From Euryarchaeota archaeon UBA103 (GTDB taxonomy: Archaea > Thermoplasmatota > Poseidoniia > Poseidoniales > Thalassarchaeaceae), in assembly GCA_002506825.1 (NCBI GenBank), contig DAYH01000030.1:6066-70065 (forward strand): DNA of 64,000 nucleotides. Direction: 5' to 3'. A model generated the notes under the pieces. The model ran no database searches. It was not told where the DNA came from and saw only the letters and a program-made list of their open reading frames with translations. Positions 53,386-62,427 of this stretch are shown piece by piece. Each line of letters starts with the position of its first letter. Positions within the stretch are counted from its first letter, which is position 1. The translations under genes were made by a program, and so were the position numbers.

Positions 53386-54147
53386 ATGAAAATAAGGCTA
53401 CATCAGTTTCTATCTAGGACTGGGCATTTTAGTTCTAAGAATAAAGCCAAGAATGCGGTTTGGGAAGGCTCCATTTCGGTTGGAGGAAGAATTGTAAAAG
53501 ATATTTCATATGAGTTCAATCCTGAGAAGAGAGAGGTTCTTTTCAAGGGCATTAAATTGAGTTTGCCTAGTAATTATGAATACTTCATCTTGAATAAACC
53601 CGCAGGAGTGATATGCTCGAGAATAAATAAACACGAGAGGTCCCTAAACAAGAATTCAGTTTTTTCATTATTCAAGGGACATATTGATTCAAGGGTATTG
53701 GACTCTTTGGTCACAGTAGGAAGGCTAGACGAAGGAACTACTGGCCTTCTGATAATAACCAATGATGGGTCATTAGTGAACGATATTGCCAATCCATCAA
53801 AAAATATTGGCAAGACCTATCTTCTCAAAGTATCTAAGAGGATTACTCCCGAGTTAATCAGTTCGATTAGGACGGGAGTAAGTATTGACATTACCAGAAA
53901 CGAGATAGTCGAGGAATATTTGACTATGCCAGCTGAAGTAACAAAGATCAGTGATTACAGCATCGAGGTAACAATATTCGAAGGTAAGAAAAGACAGGTC
54001 CGTAGAATGGTGGAATCTCTTGGAAACAGAGTACTAGAATTACATAGAACCTCTATCGGGGGATTAAATTTGGACACTTATTCACTGAACTCTGGAGAAT
54101 ACAAAAAGGAGTCTCGAGAAGTCATCATGGAGAGAATTAGAAAATAG
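53386..54147 (+). CDS. RsuA/RluB-family pseudouridine synthase
   Basis: A 253-residue RNA-modifying enzyme. Residues 1-55 are an S4 RNA-binding domain (RLHQFLSRTGHFSSKNKAK), followed by the synthase core with YFILNKPAGV, the catalytic Asp in VGRLDEGTTGLL near residue 116, and GKKRQVRRMVESLGNRV near the C-terminus. This S4-RsuA/RluB form is typical of bacteria and rare in archaea, so gene transfer is likely. The target is probably rRNA. The stop lies three bases before the stop of convergent carB. Confidence 0.9.
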   Translation: MKIRLHQFLSRTGHFSSKNKAKNAVWEGSISVGGRIVKDISYEFNPEKREVLFKGIKLSLPSNYEYFILNKPAGVICSRINKHERSLNKNSVFSLFKGHIDSRVLDSLVTVGRLDEGTTGLLIITNDGSLVNDIANPSKNIGKTYLLKVSKRITPELISSIRTGVSIDITRNEIVEEYLTMPAEVTKISDYSIEVTIFEGKKRQVRRMVESLGNRVLELHRTSIGGLNLDTYSLNSGEYKKESREVIMERIRK

Positions 54148-54150
54148 AGA

Positions 54151-57100
54151 TTATTCCAGTGTAGAAATTTCTAATAATCGCGGCTCTGGAGTGCCTAGCT
54201 GCATTTCAGCTATAGCTTCTACTTCCATCTTAGCTCCAGCCATAGTAGTGACAAATGGAATATTGAGTTCTACGGCTAGTCTCCTCATCATATTGCCGTC
54301 CAGTACTGCCCCTCCTGTGGCAGTGGGGGTGTTGATAACTAGCTGAATCATTCCCCTTCTCATTAAATCGAGAGCATCGGGGGACTTCCTGTCTTCAATT
54401 CTATAGCATGTGTCGACATCCACTGACCCGTTCTCTCTGAGTACAGAAGCAGTTCCAGGTGTGGCGTAAATCTTGAAGCCCATATCTTGCAGACGCTTTG
54501 CCAAAACAATTGTGCTTTTCTTGTCCTTATCCTTCACAGTGATATAGACTCCTCCAGAAGTAGGTACAGGGAGCTCTGTGGCCATCCTAGCTTTGAGATA
54601 CGCGGCGGCTGGCCTCACGTGTGACCCCATTACTTCCCCAGTTGATTTCATCTCGGGACCAGGTGCAGGATCTAGGCCTCTAAGTTTTATGAATGGGAAA
54701 ACAGGTGCCTTAACAGATACTGCCTCGGTCTGAGGCTCGGGAATATCAAGTGATGATAATTTCTCCCCTAGAGCTACTCTTGCGGCAATTCTGGCTAGAG
54801 GTACTCCAGTGGCCTTAGCTACAAAGGGGAACGTTCTCGACCCTCTTGGATTAACTTCTAAGACAAATAATTCCTCATCCCTTATTGCGAATTGGATGTT
54901 ATAACAACCCCTAATTCCTAATTCCAGACCAATAATAGTGGTCCATTCCTCTACTTGTGAAAGTACACTTTCAGGGATATTCTGAGGAGGGATAAAGCAG
55001 GTCGAGTCTCCTGAGTGAATGCCAGCCTCCTCCAGATGTTCCATAATAGCCCCGATTAGAACTTCTTCTCCATCGCAAACTGCATCGACATCGAGCTCTA
55101 CTGCATTGCCCAGATACTCATCAATGAGAAGTGGCCGATCAGGGGAAAGATATGCCTCACTCATGTATGTCTCTAACTGCCTATCATTGGATAATATCTC
55201 CATTCCCCTTCCCCCTAAGACATAAGACGGCCTAATGAGGACTGGGTATCCAATGGAAGATACTGCCTTTCTGACCCCTTCTGGATCTGTAGCAGTCATT
55301 CCCCTAGGCATCTTTAATTGACACCTCTCTGCAAAATCCTCGAATCTCTTCCTATCACTAGCCTCATCAACGGCCTCTGGAGTCGTTCCTTCGATAATCA
55401 TGCTAAGACCCAATTTTTCTAAATGAGGTAGGCTGTCTGAAAGCGGCAAAGCCAGGTTTATAGCCGTCTGTCCCCCGAACTGGAGAAGAATTCCATGAGC
55501 TTTCTCTCGGAGTAAGATCTCGGAAACTGATTCCAGATTAAGAGGATCGAAATATAGTCTATCACTGGTATCGAAATCAGTTGAAACTGTTTCTGGGTTG
55601 TTATTTATTATGATTGCTTCATGCCCCATTTCTCTTATTGCCCCTACTGCATGGACACACCCATAGTCAAACTCTATTCCTTGACCAATTCTGATAGGAC
55701 CTGATCCAATAACGACTACTCTTTGCTTGGATTTGGTTTCTAGACCTGGAACTAAATCAACACCATTATCGCCGGTCCCTCCTTCATATGTCGAGTAGTA
55801 GTAAGGAGTAACTGCGGCGAACTCTGCCGCACAAGAATCAACCATTCTGAATCTCGGGTGGATGCTTAATTGATGCCTTCTGATTGTCACGGCGGCCTCT
55901 CCCCTTCCCGAGGGTAAATTCTTGAAGCCAGAGGGAGGGAATCCACAGAGGGCATCTGCAATGTGCAGATCGGTAAATCCCACTCCTTTCCATGATCTCA
56001 TCTCAGCCTCTGGTATCTCTGAGGGCCGAAGTCCCATCTCGCCAGCAGCCCTAATCTCGGTCTCAACTGCAGCCATCTTCTCAAATCTATGTAAAAACCA
56101 CCTAGTTACTCCTCCGGTTAGATCCCTAACATCCTCTAACGAATACCCTCTTCTGAATGCCTCCATGATTGCGGACATTCTCCTATCAGTGGGAACTCTC
56201 AGCCAATCTTCTAAAATCGCAGTGGGGAGTTCCTCCGAGGACCTCTCATCCATAGACTCGCCTCCGGAAGAGTCAGCCATAGTCAGCGGCCTTGGATGGG
56301 GTTTGCCATACTCTAAACTAGCCCATGCCTTGAGGAAAGCCTCTTCGAAACATCTTCCAATTGCCATGACTTCCCCTGTAGACTTCATGGATGTCCCTAT
56401 GGTTCTATCCGCTGTCCTAAATTTATCAAATGGCCATCTGGGTATTTTCACGACACAGTAGTCCAATGTAGGTTCAAAAGCTGCAGTGGTCCCCCTTCCA
56501 GTTATTGGATTGGGAAGCTCATCTAGGGTATATCCAACAGCAATCAATGCGGCCATTCTAGCAATTGGATAACCTGTCGCCTTTGAAGCCAAGGCTGATG
56601 ACCGGGATACTCTCGGATTGACTTCGATTACTCGGTACTGCCCTGTGGACTGCTGTACTGCGAACTGAACATTACAGCCCCCCTTGATATTCAGCCTTCT
56701 AATCAGCTTCAAAGCCGCATCCCTTAGCATCTGATGGTCCTGATCTGATAGTGTCTGTTGAGGGGCTACGACTACAGATTCACCTGTATGGACACCCATG
56801 GGATCTAGATTCTCCATAGTACATACAATAATTGCATTATCAGCGGCATCTCTCATTACCTCATACTCGTGTTCTTGCCATCCTAGGATACTCACTTCGA
56901 TCAGAACCTGCCCTATTGCTGATTGCAAAAGTCCCTGACTTGCAATTTCAACAAGCTCACCCTTGTTGAAAGCAGTACCGCCACCCAATCCCCCAAGAGT
57001 GAAAGCGGGACGGATCAAGAGGGGGTATTTTCCAATTTTTTCAGCAGCATCCAACACCTCGCTGATTGACGAACAGGCTACTGCCTCGCAAACTGGAAGA

Positions 57101-57519
57101 TCAATACTCTCACATACTCTCTTGAAAAGATCCCTATCTTCGGCCTCATCTATAGATGCTAGATCGCATCCAATCAACTCTACACCTAACTCATCTAATG
57201 AACCATCCTTGGCCAATGCGGAAGCGATATTCAATGCTGTTTGACCTCCCATTCCTGCTAGAATTGCATCCGGTTTCTCAATCTCCAGAATTCTCTTAAC
57301 GACCTCTGGAAGAAGTGGCTCGATGTATATCCTATCTGCCATTTCTGGATCATTCTGAATAGTTGCTGGATTGGAATTAATCAAAATTACTTCATATCCA
57401 TCGTCTCTCAAAGCCCTGCATGCTTGCGACCCTGAAAAATCAAACTCAGCCGCCTGGCCAATCCTAATCGGTCCGCTTCCGAGAATCACTATTCTTGAGA
57501 GGTCGTTTCTTCGAGGCAC
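54151..57519 (-). CDS. carB: Carbamoyl-phosphate synthase large subunit
   Basis: A 1122-residue subunit that makes carbamoyl phosphate from bicarbonate, ammonia and two ATP, for pyrimidine and arginine synthesis. It has two ATP-grasp halves, each starting with a GSGPIRIGQ-type motif (residues about 13 and 606), an oligomerisation segment between them, and a C-terminal MGS-like allosteric domain with YATPGTASVL. It is about 50 residues longer than the E. coli protein. It starts at GTG and overlaps the carA stop by one base (TAGTG). Confidence 0.96.
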   Translation of the reverse strand: MPRRNDLSRIVILGSGPIRIGQAAEFDFSGSQACRALRDDGYEVILINSNPATIQNDPEMADRIYIEPLLPEVVKRILEIEKPDAILAGMGGQTALNIASALAKDGSLDELGVELIGCDLASIDEAEDRDLFKRVCESIDLPVCEAVACSSISEVLDAAEKIGKYPLLIRPAFTLGGLGGGTAFNKGELVEIASQGLLQSAIGQVLIEVSILGWQEHEYEVMRDAADNAIIVCTMENLDPMGVHTGESVVVAPQQTLSDQDHQMLRDAALKLIRRLNIKGGCNVQFAVQQSTGQYRVIEVNPRVSRSSALASKATGYPIARMAALIAVGYTLDELPNPITGRGTTAAFEPTLDYCVVKIPRWPFDKFRTADRTIGTSMKSTGEVMAIGRCFEEAFLKAWASLEYGKPHPRPLTMADSSGGESMDERSSEELPTAILEDWLRVPTDRRMSAIMEAFRRGYSLEDVRDLTGGVTRWFLHRFEKMAAVETEIRAAGEMGLRPSEIPEAEMRSWKGVGFTDLHIADALCGFPPSGFKNLPSGRGEAAVTIRRHQLSIHPRFRMVDSCAAEFAAVTPYYYSTYEGGTGDNGVDLVPGLETKSKQRVVVIGSGPIRIGQGIEFDYGCVHAVGAIREMGHEAIIINNNPETVSTDFDTSDRLYFDPLNLESVSEILLREKAHGILLQFGGQTAINLALPLSDSLPHLEKLGLSMIIEGTTPEAVDEASDRKRFEDFAERCQLKMPRGMTATDPEGVRKAVSSIGYPVLIRPSYVLGGRGMEILSNDRQLETYMSEAYLSPDRPLLIDEYLGNAVELDVDAVCDGEEVLIGAIMEHLEEAGIHSGDSTCFIPPQNIPESVLSQVEEWTTIIGLELGIRGCYNIQFAIRDEELFVLEVNPRGSRTFPFVAKATGVPLARIAARVALGEKLSSLDIPEPQTEAVSVKAPVFPFIKLRGLDPAPGPEMKSTGEVMGSHVRPAAAYLKARMATELPVPTSGGVYITVKDKDKKSTIVLAKRLQDMGFKIYATPGTASVLRENGSVDVDTCYRIEDRKSPDALDLMRRGMIQLVINTPTATGGAVLDGNMMRRLAVELNIPFVTTMAGAKMEVEAIAEMQLGTPEPRLLEISTLE

Positions 57520-58853
57520 TAATCTCCACCTCTCCCTATGATGGCTGGTTGTGGATCTCCAGACAGATGATCGGCAACTATCTCGGCAAATCTGTCGAAG
57601 AGCGGAGATGCATCATGCGGCCCTGGGCAAGCCTCGGGATGAAACTGGATGGTGAATGCCGGTTTACCGACTAGATCGAGTCCCTCCACAGTCTTGTCAT
57701 TGGCATTTACATGCCTAACTGTAAATTCAGCCTCTAAAATATTACTTCCTGAATCGGAGCAAGTCCCTGATGGATGTGGTGCTAGCATTCCTTTACTGGG
57801 ATCTTCTACGGCGAAACCATGATTTTGACTGGTTATGTTTACCTTACCAGTTACTAAATCTACAACAGGTTGATTGGATCCACGATGGCCGTATCTGAGC
57901 TTGTATGTCCTCAGTCCTGCGGCGAGACCCATCAGCTGGTGGCCCAAACAAATTCCCATTACTGGCATATCTGATCTAACTGCCGCCGCGAGTGATTCTC
58001 TAGCGATTGTAGCTGTCCCGTTGTGAGCTGGGTCTCCTGGGCCGTTAGATGCGAAGAGGGCGTCTGGCTTCCAGTCGTCGATTATCTCTTGGAATGGCAT
58101 AGAAGCAGGGCACCAGACCACCTCAAATCTTCTACAGAGCTCCCTGATGATGTTATACTTGATTCCACAATCCAGCACTGCCAATCGAGGTAAGCTTTGG
58201 CCCCTGTCATCTGTAGCTCCCGGATTTGCAATTACTGGCTCATCTATAGTTACTGACTTTACCAAATCTTCATGGTCAGGAGGAGTCATTTTTGACAGTA
58301 ATCTTTCCATCTCACTGACCTTATCGGCAGGTCCAAAAACACATAACAAAGTCCCATATTCCCTAACTCTTCTTGTTAGATCCCTAGTATCTACTCCTTG
58401 AATTCCGGGGACTCCATGGGATAATAGTAAATCATGAATACTGCCAACAGAATCCCTATGATCGGGAATAGGCATCATCTGTTTGCATACTACTCCTCTG
58501 GGGTGTACTCTCGAAGACTCTGAGATTTGAGGTATTATCCCATAATTGCCCAACAAAGGCCATGTGAAAGTTAGGACTTGGCCAGCGAAAGAGGGATCGG
58601 TCAAGCTCTCCTGATAACCAGCCATACCGGTTGTGAAAACCAACTCTCCCTGAGCAATCGTTTCAGCACCAAAAAGAACTCCGTTGTATCTGGTTCCATC
58701 CGCCAGGATTAACAATCCTGGGGCCTCACTGGGAGGGTTTCTGCTCTGTGAACCAACTAGTCCATCTGCAGCATCTGGGAAAATCGGCGGGTCTGAAACT
58801 CCCGGAATACCCGCTCCGGGAATGAAGCCGCGTTGCGGTCCCGACTCCGACAT
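57519..58853 (-). CDS. carA: Carbamoyl-phosphate synthase small (glutaminase) subunit
   Basis: A 444-residue glutaminase subunit that feeds ammonia to CarB. The class I amidotransferase Cys lies in GICLGHQLMG near residue 302, the ring motif in SQNHGFAVE, and His-Glu in QFHPEACPGP. About 45 residues at the N-terminus, rich in Pro and Gly, precede the family start at ILADGTRYNG and are unusual. The ATG at 58853 is preferred over a TTG two codons upstream. A TATA-like AAATATA lies about 46 bases upstream. Confidence 0.94.
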   Translation of the reverse strand: MSESGPQRGFIPGAGIPGVSDPPIFPDAADGLVGSQSRNPPSEAPGLLILADGTRYNGVLFGAETIAQGELVFTTGMAGYQESLTDPSFAGQVLTFTWPLLGNYGIIPQISESSRVHPRGVVCKQMMPIPDHRDSVGSIHDLLLSHGVPGIQGVDTRDLTRRVREYGTLLCVFGPADKVSEMERLLSKMTPPDHEDLVKSVTIDEPVIANPGATDDRGQSLPRLAVLDCGIKYNIIRELCRRFEVVWCPASMPFQEIIDDWKPDALFASNGPGDPAHNGTATIARESLAAAVRSDMPVMGICLGHQLMGLAAGLRTYKLRYGHRGSNQPVVDLVTGKVNITSQNHGFAVEDPSKGMLAPHPSGTCSDSGSNILEAEFTVRHVNANDKTVEGLDLVGKPAFTIQFHPEACPGPHDASPLFDRFAEIVADHLSGDPQPAIIGRGGD

Positions 58854-58895
58854 CAGCAAAGCTGCACAAATACGTCACTTAATCATTGATGAAGA

Positions 58896-58902
58896 AATAT
58901 AC
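58896..58902 (-). promoter_or_regulatory. TATA-like element upstream of carA
   Basis: TATATTT on the minus strand lies in the AT-rich gap between trm56 and carA, about 46 bases before the carA ATG. It suggests carAB has its own promoter with a leader of some 20 bases. Confidence 0.35.
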
Positions 58903-58906
58903 ATTT

Positions 58907-59458
58907 TCACTTATTGTCTTCGTTTGTAACTAGTACCTTTCCATCCTCACTGGGTATAACTGAAACGGACCCTCCAGAAAAATCCTCAGGTCCCTGCGGG
59001 CCTAGATATGAGTTCAGAAATACAGCAAGTGCGGCAACCTCTGAATGGGGTTGATTGCCTACTGCGACATTGTAATTGGCTAGCCCGAATAACTCGCCGG
59101 GGACCTTTGTCCCACCTACGACGATGACGACATCGCCCTCTGAGGGAATATTATTTGTTATCTCGTTCCAAGGCTTCCCATACATGGTAAGATGAACAAT
59201 TGTCCCTCCTGACTTTGAGAATGACCTAAGCCACCTCATGGGCCTGCTCTCGTAGCTACATTCGAACTCTCCTCCGAATCTAGAGGTAACTGATCTCCAT
59301 GTTTCTATGGGAGTAGGGTCGTCATCTCCGGATAGTATTACTTGATCGGCACCAAATGCTCTGGCGGTCAGTCCCAAGTGGGAGGTCATCCTCTTGTCTC
59401 TATCTACTCTGTGCCCCAATCTCAGGACAGATACTTTCAGAGCTGGGTCATCCGTCAT
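58907..59458 (-). CDS. trm56: tRNA (cytidine-56) 2'-O-methyltransferase
   Basis: A 183-residue SPOUT-fold methyltransferase specific to archaea that methylates C56 in the T-loop of tRNAs. SVLRLGHRVDRDKRMTSHLGLTARA at the N-terminus and the knotted SAM site VGNQPHSEVAALAVFL are clear, as is VVGGTKVPGE. The ATG at 59458 is preferred; a GTG at 59464 overlaps the stop of the membrane gene upstream in GTGA. Either way the two genes are coupled. Confidence 0.92.
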   Translation of the reverse strand: MTDDPALKVSVLRLGHRVDRDKRMTSHLGLTARAFGADQVILSGDDDPTPIETWRSVTSRFGGEFECSYESRPMRWLRSFSKSGGTIVHLTMYGKPWNEITNNIPSEGDVVIVVGGTKVPGELFGLANYNVAVGNQPHSEVAALAVFLNSYLGPQGPEDFSGGSVSVIPSEDGKVLVTNEDNK

Positions 59459-59460
59459 GG

Positions 59461-60132
59461 TCACCCCAGTGGAGGAATTCCTTCTTCATTTGTAATTGGG
59501 CTATCCTGAATAGGGGCTGTAGGAAATAAATCCACGCCCATATTCATCATCGTACTCCTGACCCATTGAAGAAGAATCGCGTCCCAGAAGAATGTTGTTG
59601 CCATGCCCACCATTATTGCCATTGCCACTAGTCTTCCTGAAGCGAATATTGCTACTTGCATTTCTATTTCCGAGCCTATAACGGTATTACCTAGTGGTTC
59701 CAGAATGTAGAACATAATTATCACAATAAGAATACCTCCAATATTATTGAGGATTGCATTTCCTGTTTCCCTGCCTACTGACATGATAAAAGTGGCCGCC
59801 AAGGCCAAAAAAGGTATGATTATACTTATTTCCCTGAATGTGAACTCCCCAATCAGAGATATTGGGATATCGGCATCTCCTAGTGAGGATCCTCCTTTGT
59901 CCACAGATATCCACCAGAAGACAGCAGTCATAGAGGCTAGAGCTCCGGACACTAAGCCTCTGAAACTAATCATTTCCCTGATATCGTGACGATCCGCAGG
60001 CTGGAGCCTCTGTATAATCGACTCCATTAATTCCAGTGATTCGCTAGTCGGACCCTCGGGGGCATCAGATTGCTGCATATTGCCCATATGGGCATTTAGG
60101 GCCTCTTCAGAACCTTGGTCCCCCATCACCAT
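59461..60132 (-). CDS. Hypothetical membrane protein with about four membrane helices
   Basis: A 223-residue membrane protein that I do not recognise. A polar N-terminal region of about 60 residues, Gln- and Glu-rich, precedes helices near 58-75, 97-116, 127-147 and 162-182; the C-terminal tail is polar. No transport or enzyme motif is seen. It overlaps or abuts trm56 and is cotranscribed with it. ATGs at 60132 and 60126 are both possible. It is divergent from folP with 55 bases between the starts. Confidence 0.7.
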   Translation of the reverse strand: MVMGDQGSEEALNAHMGNMQQSDAPEGPTSESLELMESIIQRLQPADRHDIREMISFRGLVSGALASMTAVFWWISVDKGGSSLGDADIPISLIGEFTFREISIIIPFLALAATFIMSVGRETGNAILNNIGGILIVIIMFYILEPLGNTVIGSEIEMQVAIFASGRLVAMAIMVGMATTFFWDAILLQWVRSTMMNMGVDLFPTAPIQDSPITNEEGIPPLG

Positions 60133-60187
60133 CGCTGTAATGCGACTCGGTCACATCATAAAGCATGCGTCGAATGGCGTACCGTAC

Positions 60188-61021
60188 ATGCCCGACTGGC
60201 GACCTAAACTCAGATGCCGCGATGATGGGAATCCTAGAATTATGGGTATTCTCAATATTACCCCGGATTCCTTTCACGGGCAATCCAGATATGAAACGGT
60301 AGAGATTGCAACTCAGGCCGCCATTTCCATGGCGATGAATGGAGCTGATTGGATAGATGTAGGGGGAGAGTCGACTAGGCCGGGATCGCGGGCAGTATTG
60401 CCTGAGGAGGAGGAGTCTAGAGTGGTACCAGTCATTCAGTCGATAAGGGACGAATTACCCGATATAGGAATCTCAATAGATACTAGGAGGTCTTCAGTGG
60501 CAATCTCTTCTTTAGAGGCAGGGGCTGACATGATCAATGACGTTTCATCGCTAGGGGATCCGGAGATGTCGAAGGTAATAGTAGAATCTGGATGTCCCGT
60601 CTGCCTGATGCACATGAAGGGAATTCCTGAAAATATGCAAAAAAACCCAAATTACTCTGAAGTGGTTTCTGAAGTCAGGAGGCATTTGGCTGACTCCTCG
60701 TCGAAGCTAAATCTTCTGGGAGTGGATAACTCTAGAATTGTTGTTGATCCGGGGATTGGTTTTGGGAAGCTCCTGAAACATAATTTATCACTACTGTCAG
60801 CTGGTAGGCAGATTTTGCCTAGTGATGATATGGGGCTGATGTGGGGAGTAAGTAGAAAAAGTATGTTCGCTGATCTTCTGGGAAGGGATTCTACTGCGGA
60901 TAGACTTGCAGGAAGCCTTGGGGTCGCTTCAAAAGCACGTAGCTATGGTGTTGATATTATCAGGGTCCACGATGTCGCAGAGCATGAGGACCTGTTTTCC
61001 ACGATTAACTCTCTGAGGTGA
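60188..61021 (+). CDS. folP: Dihydropteroate synthase
   Basis: A 277-residue TIM-barrel enzyme that joins hydroxymethyl-dihydropterin diphosphate with p-aminobenzoate, the target step of sulfonamides. GILNITPDSF and DVGGESTRPGS are the two family signatures, and later DVSSLGDP, LMHMKGIPENMQ and GFGKLLKHN are in place. The ATG at 60188 leaves a promoter-sized gap to the divergent gene and fits the family N-terminus; an ATG at 60140 would add 16 residues. The TraB-family gene follows by four bases. Confidence 0.93.
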   Translation: MPDWRPKLRCRDDGNPRIMGILNITPDSFHGQSRYETVEIATQAAISMAMNGADWIDVGGESTRPGSRAVLPEEEESRVVPVIQSIRDELPDIGISIDTRRSSVAISSLEAGADMINDVSSLGDPEMSKVIVESGCPVCLMHMKGIPENMQKNPNYSEVVSEVRRHLADSSSKLNLLGVDNSRIVVDPGIGFGKLLKHNLSLLSAGRQILPSDDMGLMWGVSRKSMFADLLGRDSTADRLAGSLGVASKARSYGVDIIRVHDVAEHEDLFSTINSLR

Positions 61022-61025
61022 AGTT

Positions 61026-62198
61026 TTGACTGAGGGCGGCAATAATATTATCGACGTCTCTCCTGATTTGAGGCTCATAGGCACTGCACATGTCAGTACC
61101 AAATCTGTAGAGATCGTCAAAGAGCAAATTGCTGAATATGAACCAGATATTGTCGCTGTTGAGCTGTGTAATTCGAGGCTTTCCTCACTTAAAGAACCTG
61201 AATCATTAGATTCGGATGATTTATTGAAAATAATCAAGGACGGGAGATCTCCAATGATTCTCCTACAATCGGCATTGGCCGCTCAGCAAAGAAAAATGGG
61301 ATTGAGCACAGGGGAAAAGCCGGGTGCTGAGCTTCTAGTAGCGGTGAACAGCGCGGAAAGCTCGAATATTCCAGTTGAAATGATTGATAGAGACATAGTA
61401 ATCACACTTAGAAGGGCCTGGCATAGAATGGGAATTTTTGAGAAATGGAGAGTGCTCAGTACCCTTCTCTGGGACGACCAAGAAGAGGATGATGAATTAT
61501 CCATTGATGAGATCTTGGGAGACTCAGATATGTTGAGTAGGATGATGGAAGATGCAAGAGAGGTAGCTCCGGGGGCTGGAGAGGTCCTTATTGATGAGAG
61601 AGATGCCTATCTAGCTGGTAGGATACAGCAGATTAGTGGCAAGGGAAAAATTTTGGCGGTTGTTGGGGCTGGTCATCTGGAGGGCATTGTCAATAATCTC
61701 AATAGGCCATCAGAGAAAGTAGTTACAAGGCTGAATGATCTCAGTACGGGGCCGCCGAAGAAGATATGGCCGAAAGTAATAATGGCGGCCATACCACTTT
61801 TCCTGTTCGGATCAATAGGGTATATGGCATATAATGGCGAGATGGATGATATTAGGCAGACTGCTGAGACGTGGCTGATACTCAATGCCGTACTTGCGGG
61901 ACTTGGCGTGTTGTTAGCCAGAGGGCATCCTCTGTCGATTTTAGCTGGTGCATTGGCCTCTCCTATCACTTCACTTAATCCAGCACTTGCCGCAGGGTGG
62001 TTCGCGGGGTACACACAACTGAAGGTTGCATCGCCGACTGGAAAAGATGCACAGGATTTCCTTAAACTAGACGATTTCTCCCTTTTCTGGAATAATAGGG
62101 TTGGAAGGGTACTAATGGTCACAGCTCTGGGAAATTTAGGTTCGAGTGTTGGTGCATGGCTAGCTGGTGGTGCCATATTCATGCAACTTTTCAGCTAA
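61026..62198 (+). CDS. TraB-family membrane protein
   Basis: A 390-residue protein of the TraB/PrgY/GumN family, seen in archaea and bacteria; in Enterococcus, PrgY limits pheromone activity. The N-terminal GTAHVS and DIVAVELCNSR segments, a central EMIDRDI, and VGAGHLEGI mark the TraB domain, where His and Glu suggest a metal-dependent protease-like site. The C-terminal third holds several membrane helices (IMAAIPLFLFGSIGYMAY, LNAVLAGLGVLLA, PITSLNPALAAGWFAGY, VTALGNLGSSVGAWLAGG). It starts at TTG. Its stop overlaps the convergent DUF2061 gene in CTAA. Confidence 0.88.
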   Translation: MTEGGNNIIDVSPDLRLIGTAHVSTKSVEIVKEQIAEYEPDIVAVELCNSRLSSLKEPESLDSDDLLKIIKDGRSPMILLQSALAAQQRKMGLSTGEKPGAELLVAVNSAESSNIPVEMIDRDIVITLRRAWHRMGIFEKWRVLSTLLWDDQEEDDELSIDEILGDSDMLSRMMEDAREVAPGAGEVLIDERDAYLAGRIQQISGKGKILAVVGAGHLEGIVNNLNRPSEKVVTRLNDLSTGPPKKIWPKVIMAAIPLFLFGSIGYMAYNGEMDDIRQTAETWLILNAVLAGLGVLLARGHPLSILAGALASPITSLNPALAAGWFAGYTQLKVASPTGKDAQDFLKLDDFSLFWNNRVGRVLMVTALGNLGSSVGAWLAGGAIFMQLFS

Positions 62199-62401
62199 TT
62201 TTCTTGTCCCCACTCGAGAGAGCTCCATCCCCTTTCATGCACATAGTAAAGTACCAACTTAGTAACTACTTCTAATCCTGCAATTGATGCCGCTATCAAT
62301 TGATCGGATGTAAATATCCATGCAATGATGAAAGTATCAGTAGTAGCGATAACTCTCCATGATATGGTCTTAGCCAAACTACGTTTTTTTGTTGCGGACA
62401 T
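62195..62401 (-). CDS. DUF2061 small membrane protein
   Basis: A 68-residue DUF2061 protein. The family signature RSLAKTISWRVIATTDTFIIAW is clear, with two membrane helices and a C-terminal YYVHERGW. The function is unknown. DUF2061 is mostly bacterial and in some proteins is fused to sulfate-assimilation genes. The ATG at 62401 is chosen for the family N-terminus and a GGTG upstream; an ATG at 62413 adds four residues. Confidence 0.82.
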   Translation of the reverse strand: MSATKKRSLAKTISWRVIATTDTFIIAWIFTSDQLIAASIAGLEVVTKLVLYYVHERGWSSLEWGQEN

Positions 62402-62427
62402 AGGGAACACCATGGACAGTCATAAAA

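Noticed and set aside
55922..56461. 179-codon open frame on the plus strand
   Set aside because: It is a shadow of carB, whose protein is clearly conserved through this stretch.
61673..62182. 169-codon open frame on the minus strand
   Set aside because: It is a shadow of the TraB-family gene's membrane helices.
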